7,016 nucleotides of DNA from positions 1-7,016 of the forward strand of contig CAAEUZ010000110.1 in the NCBI GenBank assembly GCA_900759385.1, read 5' to 3'. The first letter of the stretch is position 1. Every line of letters begins with the position of its first letter. The position numbers and the translations under genes were made by a program. The notes beneath the pieces were generated by a model that ran no database searches, had not been told where the DNA came from, and saw only the letters and a list, made by a program, of their open reading frames with translations. This document shows, in pieces, positions 1-6,477 of this stretch. The DNA comes from an uncultured Oscillospiraceae bacterium (GTDB lineage Bacteria > Bacillota > Clostridia > Oscillospirales > Oscillospiraceae).

Positions 1-24
1 AGAAACCCCTCAGACTCCAAAGAG

Positions 25-36
25 AAAAGCGCTTTT
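25..36. repeat. Perfect 12-bp palindrome AAAAGCGCTTTT
   Basis: AAAAGC at 25-30 is followed directly by its reverse complement GCTTTT at 31-36. The flanks add an alternative pairing, CCAAA (17-21) with TTTGG (34-38), which would make a hairpin with a loop. It is the leftmost of the inverted repeats in the non-coding tract. It could be a remnant terminator stem or part of a larger repeat; no function can be assigned. Confidence 0.6.
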
Positions 37-44
37 GGCGCGAT

Positions 45-62
45 ACGCACCAAAGGGTGCGT
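45..62. repeat. 7-bp hairpin (ACGCACC / GGTGCGT)
   Basis: ACGCACC at 45-51 pairs perfectly with GGTGCGT at 56-62 across a four-base loop (AAAG on the plus strand, CTTT on the minus strand). No T-run follows on either strand, so it is not a convincing intrinsic terminator. It is one of the clearest stems in the structured tract. Confidence 0.6.
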
Positions 63-136
63 TGTTACCCGAGTTGGTTGTTACTCCGGGCTGCGCATCC
101 CTGATGGGTATACGCACAAGCCTCCAAAACCGCGGA

Positions 137-277
137 TTTCGCTTCGCGGCCGCTTACGGGTTGTAAGTTTGGGCTGCTGTGATGGTTGCCGGAACGTCCC
201 GTCAGCACTTTGCAGGGGACGGCGTCCCCGACGTCCCGCCGTCGAATTATTGCCCACGGAGTGCACGCGAAGCGAAA
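137..277. repeat. 12-bp inverted repeat arms at 137-148 and 266-277
   Basis: TTTCGCTTCGCG at 137-148 and CGCGAAGCGAAA at 266-277 are exact reverse complements, 117 bases apart. The arms bracket several local hairpins, so pairing them would close a multi-branched fold. Exact 12-bp arms within about 140 bases are unlikely by chance, although the low complexity of the motif (repeated CG/GAA) weakens that argument. This fits a folded RNA or the core of a dispersed palindromic element. Confidence 0.55.
215..243. repeat. Two mutually exclusive GC-rich hairpins
   Basis: GGGGAC (215-220) pairs with GTCCCC (224-229) around a three-base loop. GACGGCG (218-224) pairs with CGCCGTC (237-243) around a twelve-base loop. 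The two stems share bases 218-224, so only one can form at a time. ACGTCCCG also appears at 195-202 and again at 231-238. Such overlapping stems can be switch-like, but they can also arise by chance in GC-rich repeats. Confidence 0.5.
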
Positions 278-318
278 CGCAGTCCGCGACGACGCCGGGG
301 GCTGGGAGGAAAGGGTTC

Positions 319-335
319 GGCAAGGCACCCTTGCC
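319..335 (-). terminator. Hairpin directly after the argJ stop, possible terminator
   Basis: GGCAAGG (319-325) and CCTTGCC (329-335) form a perfect 7-bp stem with a three-base loop, starting right at the argJ stop codon on the minus strand. An alternative stem, AAGGGT (311-316) with ACCCTT (327-332), overlaps it. The bases after the stem on the minus strand read GAACCCTTTCC, so the T-run is poor and intrinsic termination would be weak. It may instead stabilise the 3' end of the mRNA. Confidence 0.4.
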
Positions 336-1550
336 TTATGTCCTATAGTCGCCGTTTATCTTCACGTATTCGTATGTCAAATCGCAGCCCCAGGCCTCGG
401 CGCTCGCCGTGCCGTCGCCGAGGGCGACGAGGATGTAGATCTCCTTCGCGCTGAGCACCCTGGCGGCCAGCTCCTCGCTGAAGTCCACGCCCGCGCCGTT
501 TTCACACACCGTGACCTCACCGGCATCGGACTTGAAGCTCACGCCCACCTTTTCGATGTCCAGCTCCGCGCCCGAGTAGCCAACGGCGCAGAGGACGCGG
601 CCCCAGTTGGCGTCCTCTCCGAACATGGCCGCCTTCAGCAGCGACGAGCCCACCACCGCGCGGGCCACGGTGCGCGCGTCGGAGATGGTCTTGGCGCCGG
701 TGACCACGCAGTCGAGCAGCTTGGTGGCGCCCTCGCCGTCACCGGCGATCTGGCGGCTGAGGTAGACGGTTATCTCGTGCAGGGCCTCGCAGAAGGCCTC
801 GTAATCCGCGCCCTCGCAGGTTATCTCCGCGTTTCCGGCCATACCGTTGGCCATGACGGCCACCATGTCGTTGGTGGAGGTGTCCCCGTCCACCGTGACC
901 ATGTTGAAGCTGCTCTGCACGTCGGCGCTGAGCGCCTTGGAGAGCATCGCGGGGCTTATGGCGCAGTCGCTGGTGATGAAGGCCAGCATGGTCGCCATGT
1001 TGGGATGGATCATGCCGCTGCCCTTGGCGATGCCGCCCATGCGGCACTGCACGCCCCCGGCCGTGAACTCCACCGCGATCTCCTTGGCCCTGGTGTCCGT
1101 GGTCATGATGGCCTCGGCGGCGGGGGTGCTGTCGCTCCCCAGGGCCCTGACGGCCTCCGGTATGCCGCGCTCGAAGGGCTCCATTGTCATGGCCTGGCCG
1201 ATCACGCCGGTGGACGCTACAATCACGTCGGCGGCCGGTATGCCCAGCTCCGCCCCCAGCAGCTCGCTGGTGGTCTCGGCTATATATTCGCCGTTGGCGT
1301 TGCAGGTGTTGGCGTTGCCGCTGTTGCAGATTATGGCCTGCGCCTTACCGTCTGCGAGGTGCCGCTTCGTCACCGTCAGCGGCGCGCCCTTGACCAGGTT
1401 CTGAGTGTACACGGCCGCCGCGCTGGCCTTCTGCTCGGAGTAAATAAGCGCCAGATCGCGCTTTGTGCGGCTCTTTCTCACCCCGCAGTGAACGCCCGCA
1501 GCCTTATATCCGATGGGCGCGCACACGCCGCCCGAAATCAACTTGACCAT
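336..1550 (-). CDS. argJ: Bifunctional ornithine acetyltransferase / N-acetylglutamate synthase ArgJ
   Basis: This 404-residue cytoplasmic enzyme moves the acetyl group from N-acetylornithine to glutamate, and in bifunctional members also uses acetyl-CoA, so the acetyl group is recycled in arginine synthesis. The family self-cleaves before a threonine nucleophile. Here the hallmark KGSGMIHPNMATML spans about 176-189, placing the cut between Ala186 and Thr187. The oxyanion-hole region ASTGVIG lies at 112-118 and the C-terminus ends in the usual YVKINGDYRT form. Length matches the family and all key motifs look intact. The ATG has a GGGAGA-type ribosome site about nine bases upstream. It is the last gene of the cluster, 78 bases after argC, with a hairpin in the gap. 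Whether it is mono- or bifunctional cannot be read from the sequence; the absence of argA in the window proves nothing. Confidence 0.96.
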   Translation of the reverse strand: MVKLISGGVCAPIGYKAAGVHCGVRKSRTKRDLALIYSEQKASAAAVYTQNLVKGAPLTVTKRHLADGKAQAIICNSGNANTCNANGEYIAETTSELLGAELGIPAADVIVASTGVIGQAMTMEPFERGIPEAVRALGSDSTPAAEAIMTTDTRAKEIAVEFTAGGVQCRMGGIAKGSGMIHPNMATMLAFITSDCAISPAMLSKALSADVQSSFNMVTVDGDTSTNDMVAVMANGMAGNAEITCEGADYEAFCEALHEITVYLSRQIAGDGEGATKLLDCVVTGAKTISDARTVARAVVGSSLLKAAMFGEDANWGRVLCAVGYSGAELDIEKVGVSFKSDAGEVTVCENGAGVDFSEELAARVLSAKEIYILVALGDGTASAEAWGCDLTYEYVKINGDYRT

Positions 1551-1582
1551 ATTGTCTCTCTCCCTTTTATTTTCCCAATCCT

Positions 1583-1620
1583 CTCCGGCTGATGCGGGCC
1601 TTATTCCCGCCCTGCCGGAG
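1583..1620 (-). repeat. Two-tier hairpin between argC and argJ
   Basis: CTCCGGC (1583-1589) pairs with GCCGGAG (1614-1620), and inside it GCGGG (1594-1598) pairs with CCCGC (1606-1610), separated by a small internal loop. It fills most of the 78-base gap between the two genes. On the transcribed minus strand the bases that follow are GA-rich, with no T-run, so it is not an intrinsic terminator. An mRNA-stabilising or processing hairpin that tunes ArgJ relative to ArgC is the simplest inference. Confidence 0.55.
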
Positions 1621-1628
1621 GATATGCC

Positions 1629-2556
1629 TTATTCCAGTACCAGCCCCGCCGTCTCGTCGGCGCCGAGCATGAGGTTTATGCACTGCACGGCGGCACCGGA
1701 GGCGCCCTTGCCGAGGTTGTCGAAGCGCGAGAGCAGTATCATGCGCTCGTCATTGCCGCAGGCCGTGACCTCCATGGAGTCCGTACCCGTGAGCGTGTTC
1801 GAGGCGATGAAGCCCGCAGCGTCCATGGCCTCCGTATACTTCACCACCGGCCCGCCGAACTTGGTCCTGTAGCACTCACGCACGTCGGCGAGGGTGAAGC
1901 CCGGATTCAGCTGCGTGCCGAAGAGCGGGACGGTGACCAGCATGCCGCTGTAGAAGTCCGCCACGATGGGGCAGAACACGGGGTAGTGCTGCAGCCCGGA
2001 AATGCCCGCCATCTCGGGCAGGTGCTTGTGCTGCTGGGCGATGCCGTACTCGCGCGGGGAACTGAGCGCCGCATCTCTCTCCGCGGCCTCGTACTCGGCT
2101 ATCATGCCCTTGCCGCCGCCGGAGTAGCCGGTCAGCGAGTGGCAGGTGAGCAGGGCGCCAGGCGGGAGTATGCCGGCCTCGATGAGCGGCTGCACGAGCA
2201 CGATGAACCCTCCGGCGTGGCAGCCGGGGGAGGCCACGCGCTTGCCCGTTATTATCGCCTCGCGCCGAGCCGCGCTCAGCTCCGGGAAGCCGTAGGCCCA
2301 GCCGGGGGCCACCCGGTGGGCGGTGGAGGTGTCCACCACGCGCACGTCGGGGTTTTCTATCATGGCCACGCTCTCGCGGCTGGCCGCGTCGGGCAGGCAG
2401 AGCACGGCGAGGTCGCATGAATTGAGCATCTCGCGGCGCTTTTCCGTGTCCTTGCGCGCCTCGCCCTCGAGGACGGTGACGTCCAGGTCCGCGCGGCCCT
2501 CGAGCCGGGAACGTATGCGCAGGCCGGCGGTACCGGCGCTGCCGTCTATGAACACT

Positions 2557-2564
<8 letters not shown>
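1629..2564 (-). CDS. argC: N-acetyl-gamma-glutamyl-phosphate reductase, short type 2 form
   Basis: This NADPH-dependent enzyme reduces N-acetylglutamyl-5-phosphate to N-acetylglutamate semialdehyde, the third step of arginine synthesis. The 311 residues and the sequence pattern fit the less common short (type 2) class rather than the roughly 345-residue class of Bacillus or E. coli. Visible motifs are an N-terminal nucleotide-binding FIDGSAGTAGLRI (5-17), DTSTAHR (78-84), WAYGFPEL (89-96), the catalytic cysteine Cys115 in ASPGCHAGG, SLTGYSGGGKGM (143-154), HKHLPEM (179-185) and FDNLGKGASGAA (281-292). The active-site context GCHAGG differs from the GCYPTG that I associate with type 2 enzymes. 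The start codon lies inside the end of argH (8-base overlap), and AGAGGTG stands six bases before the ATG, so translation is probably coupled to argH. Confidence 0.93.
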
Positions 2565-3933
<1,369 letters not shown>

Positions 3934-3952
3934 GCTCCCACTCCTAATCTAG

Positions 3953-3985
3953 AAAACCACGGGGCGGGAACGCATCCCGCCCCGT
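3953..3985 (-). terminator. GC-rich hairpin with T-run between argG and argH
   Basis: ACGGGGCGGGA (3959-3969) and TCCCGCCCCGT (3975-3985) form a perfect 11-bp stem with a five-base loop. On the minus strand the stem is followed after two bases by TTTT (3956-3953), so it has the form of an intrinsic terminator for argG. On the plus strand it is followed by a looser T-rich stretch, so it may be bidirectional. Only about 20 bases separate it from the argH start, leaving no room for a promoter downstream. argH must therefore rely on read-through, or the hairpin must act as a partial terminator, attenuator or processing site. Confidence 0.7.
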
Positions 3986-3990
3986 TTGGT

Positions 3991-4019
3991 ATTTTATAAC
4001 TTCATCTCTCCCACGTCAA
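3991..4019 (-). promoter_or_regulatory. Candidate promoter for argHCJ
   Basis: On the minus strand TTGACG (4019-4014) is followed after 17 bases by TAAAAT (3996-3991). Each hexamer matches the sigma-A consensus at five of six positions, with ideal spacing. It lies in the 111-base gap between the argG stop and argH. Transcription would begin near 3984, the first base of the GC-rich stem, giving a message with a hairpin at its extreme 5' end. The spacer holds ATGAA, at most half of an ARG box. The location outside coding sequence supports it, but the adjoining terminator-like hairpin leaves doubt. Confidence 0.5.
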
Positions 4020-4044
4020 CGCGAAGATGCAGTTTTCCGCGCCT

Positions 4045-5280
4045 TCAGCCCTTTTTTGCGGCGTTTTTGGCGTCCACCTGGGCCTGGACCTTTATGGGCA
4101 GGCCGTAGAGGTTGATGAAGCCCTTGCTGTCGGCCTGGTTGTAGACGTGGTCCTCGCCGAAGGTTGCGATTTCCTCGCTGTAGAGGCTCCAGTCGCTCCA
4201 GGCGCCGGCCTTGATGATATTGCCCTTGTAGAGCTTGAGCTTCACCGTGCCGGTGACGTGCTCCTGCGTCTTGTCCACGAAGGCCGCCAGCGCCTCGCGC
4301 AGCGGGGTGTACCACTGTCCGTTGTAGACCAGCTCGCCGTAAGTGATGGCCAGCTCCTGCTTCTTGTGCAGGGTCATCTTGTCGAGGCAGAGCGTCTCGA
4401 GATACTCGTGCGCGGCGTAGAGGATGGTGCCGCCCGGGGTCTCGTACACGCCGCGGCACTTCATGCCGACGAGCCTGTTTTCAACGATGTCGAGCAGGCC
4501 GATGCCGTTGGCGCCGCCCAGCTCGTTGAGCTTGAGGATGATGTCCTTGGCGCTCATCTTCTCGCCGTCGAGCGCGACGGGCACGCCCGCCTCGAAGTCG
4601 AGGGTGATATAGGTCGGCACGTCGGGCGCGTCCATGGGGGAGACGCCCATCTCCAGGAAGCCCTTCTTCTCGTAGGTCGGCTCGTTGCCCGCGTCCTCGA
4701 GGTCGAGGCCCTCATGGCTCAGGTGCCAGAGGTTCTTGTCCTTGGAGTAGTTGGTCTCGCGGTTTATCTTCAGGGGCACGTTGTGCGCCTCGGCGTAGGC
4801 TATCTCCTCTTCCCTGGACTTGATGTCCCACTCGCGCCAGGGGGCGATGATGGGCATGTCGGGGACGAAGTGCTTGAGCGTCAGCTCGAACCTGACCTGG
4901 TCGTTGCCCTTGCCGGTGCAGCCGTGGCAGATGGCGTCCGCGCCCTCCTTGATGGCTATCTCGGCCAGGCGCTTGGCTATCGGCGGCCTCGCCAGCGAGG
5001 TGCCGAGCAGGTAGTCCTCGTACTTCGCGCCCGCCTTCATGGCCGGGATGACAAAGTCGTCCACGAACTCGTCGGTGATGTCCTCGACGTAGAGCTTGCT
5101 GGCGCCGGTCTTGAGCGCCTTCTCCTCCAGGCCCTCCAGCTCGTCGGCCTGGCCGACGTTGCCGGATACGGCAATGACTTCGCAGTTATTGTAATTCTCC
5201 TTGAGCCAGGGGATGATGATGGAGGTGTCAAGGCCTCCGCTGTAGGCGAGAACGACTTTCTTGATGTCCGATTTATTCAT
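4045..5280 (-). CDS. argG: Argininosuccinate synthase
   Basis: This cytoplasmic enzyme condenses citrulline and aspartate with ATP to give argininosuccinate, the second-last step of arginine synthesis. The 411 residues fit the common bacterial form. The N-terminal ATP pyrophosphatase P-loop AYSGGLDTS is at 12-20, LLGTSLARPPIAKRL follows at 91-105, and the family signature HGCTGKGNDQVRFE is at 119-132. The ATG is preceded by GGAGG at 5292-5288 with seven-base spacing. It is the first gene of the minus-strand cluster, with its own strong promoter and an ARG box, so arginine repression is expected. It ends 111 bases before argH, and a terminator-like hairpin intervenes. No truncation or missing motif is apparent. 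Confidence 0.97.
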   Translation of the reverse strand: MNKSDIKKVVLAYSGGLDTSIIIPWLKENYNNCEVIAVSGNVGQADELEGLEEKALKTGASKLYVEDITDEFVDDFVIPAMKAGAKYEDYLLGTSLARPPIAKRLAEIAIKEGADAICHGCTGKGNDQVRFELTLKHFVPDMPIIAPWREWDIKSREEEIAYAEAHNVPLKINRETNYSKDKNLWHLSHEGLDLEDAGNEPTYEKKGFLEMGVSPMDAPDVPTYITLDFEAGVPVALDGEKMSAKDIILKLNELGGANGIGLLDIVENRLVGMKCRGVYETPGGTILYAAHEYLETLCLDKMTLHKKQELAITYGELVYNGQWYTPLREALAAFVDKTQEHVTGTVKLKLYKGNIIKAGAWSDWSLYSEEIATFGEDHVYNQADSKGFINLYGLPIKVQAQVDAKNAAKKG

Positions 5281-5324
5281 GATATAGCCTCCAATATACG
5301 AAGTTGTCGGTGGTTTATGCGTTG

Positions 5325-5353
5325 ATTATAGCTCTATCTGAATAAATATGCAA
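5325..5353 (-). promoter_or_regulatory. argG promoter
   Basis: On the minus strand TTGCAT (5353-5348) is followed after exactly 17 bases by a perfect TATAAT (5330-5325). Transcription should begin near 5318, leaving a leader of about 38 bases that carries the argG ribosome site. The -35 element is buried in the ARG box, so repressor binding would block RNA polymerase directly. Confidence 0.8.
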
Positions 5354-5354
5354 G
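5337..5354. promoter_or_regulatory. ARG box (ArgR/AhrC operator) over the argG -35
   Basis: TCTGAATAAATATGCAAG matches the Bacillus ARG-box consensus CATGAATAAAAATKCAAK at 15 of 18 positions. It lies fully across the -35 hexamer of the argG promoter, directly upstream of an arginine gene, where such an operator belongs. The inference is repression by an arginine-bound hexameric ArgR/AhrC protein, whose gene is not in this window. In B. subtilis operators often occur in pairs; a weaker second candidate is at 5442-5455. Confidence 0.75.
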
Positions 5355-5382
5355 AGGATTTTTCACTTTCGTCACCCCTGAC

Positions 5383-5416
5383 AATTAAAAAGCGCCCAGT
5401 TCCGGCGCTCTGGGCG
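5383..5416 (-). terminator. Alternative terminator hairpins upstream of the argG promoter
   Basis: Read on the minus strand, AGCGCC (5409-5404) pairs with GGCGCT (5396-5391), followed directly by TTTTAATT, a canonical short intrinsic terminator. A competing stem, CGCCCAG (5416-5410) with CTGGGCG (5399-5393), shares the 3' arm and is followed by CTTTTT. The structure lies upstream of the argG promoter, so it is not in the argG leader predicted here. It may stop antisense transcription arriving from the rightward gene region, or attenuate a transcript from an upstream start that I could not identify. Confidence 0.6.
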
Positions 5417-5434
5417 ATATGACGGTTTCTCATC

Positions 5435-5450
5435 AAATATACGTGTATTT
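5435..5450. repeat. 16-bp imperfect palindrome in the divergent intergenic region
   Basis: AAATATACGTGTATTT matches its own reverse complement at 14 of 16 positions. It lies about 45 bases upstream of the -35 of the rightward regulator gene. Overlapping it, the minus strand of 5442-5455 reads TGCATAAATACACG, which agrees with the core of the strong ARG box at 10 of 14 positions. It could be an operator for the HTH protein, a weak second ARG box, or neither. Confidence 0.35.
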
Positions 5451-5492
5451 ATGCAGCAAAGATTGAATATTACGCATGTTAATTTGTGTTGC

Positions 5493-5520
5493 TTGCATTT
5501 TCACCCCCGGCGGATATAAT
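5493..5520 (+). promoter_or_regulatory. Promoter of the HTH-membrane regulator gene
   Basis: TTGCAT (5493-5498) is followed after 16 bases by a perfect TATAAT (5515-5520). The -35 hexamer is the same as that of the divergent argG promoter. Transcription would begin near 5527, at the ribosome site itself, giving a very short leader of about 13 bases. This rules out the ATGs at 5486 and 5519 as starts for a transcript from this promoter. Confidence 0.65.
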
Positions 5521-5539
5521 GGCCGCAGAGGTGAAGCAC

Positions 5540-6415
5540 ATGCTTTCAGAGAACATAAAGCGGCTGCGCGCCGAGTCCGGCATGAGCCAGGAGGAGCTGG
5601 CAGCAAGGCTGGCGGTAGTGCGGCAAACCGTAAGCAAATGGGAGCGCGGCATGTCGGTGCCGGACGCGGATATGGTGGTGCGGCTGGCGGAGCTGTTCGG
5701 CGTGCCGGTCAGCGAGCTGCTGGGCACGCAGGCGCAGGACGCGGCCGCCGACCTCGCCGCAGAGCTGGCGCGGGCCAACAGCCTGCTGGCCGAAAAGGCG
5801 GCCGCCGAGCGCACCGCCTCTATAATATCACGGCGGCGCGGCGCTATAATCGCGCTGTGCTTCCTGGCCCTGATCCTCGCCCTGGCCGTGGACGCTCCGT
5901 TGCTGTCGCTCGCGCTCATCTCGCTGTGCCTGGCCGCCGCCCTGTTCACGCTCTGGCGCAGCCTGGCACTGCTCACGGGCCCCGTCCCAGCCCGCGGCCT
6001 GCGCGCTGTCAAGGTGACCACGATTTTTGACGCGGCGGTGTTCGCCTGCGTGCTGATCATGGCCCTGCTCTCCGCCTGCGGCGTATCCATTCCGGGCGCA
6101 GAGGGCGAAAAATGGCTTGCAGCGTGCATCATTGCCGCAGTTATGGTATTCTCCGGCATCATATCCCCCCGCCTGCCCTTCAACCGTCACACGGGGCTGC
6201 GCCTGCCCTGGACGGTTACCGACGAGGGCGCCTGGAACGCGGCGCACGCTGCCCTCGGCTTCACGGCCATACCCGTGGCCCTGCTGTATCTGGCCGCAGC
6301 TGCGGCCTTCGGCGACTTCGAGGCCGTAACGCTCACAGCCGTGCTGGCCTGGCTCGGCATACCCGCGCTCGTATCGCTGCTGAGTTACCTGCGCCCAAAC
6401 CGGGGCGGGTATTAA
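5540..6415 (+). CDS. XRE-family HTH domain fused to SdpI-like membrane domain
   Basis: The 291-residue product starts with a Cro/cI-type helix-turn-helix (about 5-62; SQEELAARL and RQTVSKWERG are typical). An Ala/Glu-rich, probably helical linker follows (66-96). About six membrane helices come next, near 101-117, 120-140, 161-183, 192-209, 238-257 and 262-283. Arg98-100 before the first helix suggest a cytoplasmic N-terminus. NRHTGLRLPW (215-224) with Trp232 and His236 resembles the core of the SdpI family, the membrane immunity/signal protein of the Bacillus Sdp toxin system. I infer a membrane-tethered DNA-binding regulator that may sense the envelope or an antimicrobial peptide; the ligand and targets are unknown. 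Start choice: AGAGGTG at 5527-5533 sits six bases before the ATG at 5540, while the upstream in-frame ATGs lie at or before the promoter. It is divergent from argG, and a nitroreductase gene follows 62 bases downstream of its stop. Confidence 0.85.
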   Translation: MLSENIKRLRAESGMSQEELAARLAVVRQTVSKWERGMSVPDADMVVRLAELFGVPVSELLGTQAQDAAADLAAELARANSLLAEKAAAERTASIISRRRGAIIALCFLALILALAVDAPLLSLALISLCLAAALFTLWRSLALLTGPVPARGLRAVKVTTIFDAAVFACVLIMALLSACGVSIPGAEGEKWLAACIIAAVMVFSGIISPRLPFNRHTGLRLPWTVTDEGAWNAAHAALGFTAIPVALLYLAAAAAFGDFEAVTLTAVLAWLGIPALVSLLSYLRPNRGGY

Positions 6416-6440
6416 CATTTACATCGGCCTGTGGTACAAT
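6412..6440 (+). promoter_or_regulatory. Promoter of the nitroreductase gene
   Basis: TTAACA (6412-6417) is followed after 17 bases by TACAAT (6435-6440), each five of six to consensus, with a TGG extended -10 just before it. The -35 overlaps the stop codon of the preceding gene. A second perfect TATAAT lies at 6446-6451 but lacks a matching -35. The nitroreductase can therefore be expressed on its own, although read-through from the HTH gene is also possible because no terminator separates them. Confidence 0.6.
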
Positions 6441-6477
6441 TAATTTATAATACTGTAAGTGCCAGGAGGTCATGACA

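Larger units (their letters stand above)
1..335. other. Non-coding tract dense in inverted repeats, downstream of argJ
   Basis: No credible gene lies here. The open frames are short, lack a good ribosome site and resemble no family I know. The tract is instead a near-continuous run of inverted repeats: a 12-bp palindrome at 25-36, a hairpin at 45-62, an imperfect stem around 90-115, a stem at 130-149, a small stem at 153-167, alternative GC-rich stems at 215-243, and a hairpin at 319-335 next to the argJ stop. A 12-bp arm at 137-148 recurs inverted at 266-277, and GTTGTTAC occurs twice (61-68, 77-84). This could be a dispersed intergenic repeat, a structured RNA, or a decayed element; the sequence alone does not decide. 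The left edge (AGAAACCCCTCAG) may be half of another hairpin cut by the window border. Confidence 0.6.

Noticed and set aside
65..328. Minus-strand open frame of 87 codons in the left non-coding tract
   Set aside because: It runs through a series of inverted repeats, has no recognisable domain and no convincing ribosome site. Repeat sequence explains it better.
1..335. tRNA gene or CRISPR array in the left tract
   Set aside because: No cloverleaf with a matching T-arm and acceptor stem could be assembled. The repeats are inverted and unequal rather than regularly spaced direct repeats.
186..1592. Long plus-strand open frame (468 codons) opposite argJ
   Set aside because: It is a shadow of argJ in GC-rich sequence. 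Its product is rich in His, Gly, Arg and Ala with no family signature, and argJ on the other strand has all its catalytic motifs.
4027..5325. Long plus-strand open frame (432 codons) opposite argG
   Set aside because: It is an antisense shadow of argG. It has low-complexity Val/Leu/Gly/Asp composition, no ribosome site of note, and argG motifs are clear on the other strand.
5326..5433. 35-codon minus-strand open frame upstream of argG, considered as a leader peptide
   Set aside because: It spans the terminator stems, the ARG box and the argG promoter, ends inside the -10, and has no ribosome site before its ATG. It holds only one Arg pair-like cluster near the start, so it does not look like an arginine attenuator peptide.
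5281..5539. T-box or riboswitch in the argG leader
   Set aside because: The predicted argG leader is only about 38 bases, too short for a T-box, and no T-box core sequence is visible in the intergenic region.
5479..6183. Minus-strand open frame of 234 codons opposite the HTH-membrane gene
   Set aside because: It is an Ala/Ser/Arg-rich shadow frame. The plus-strand gene has a clear HTH, membrane helices, a promoter and a ribosome site.
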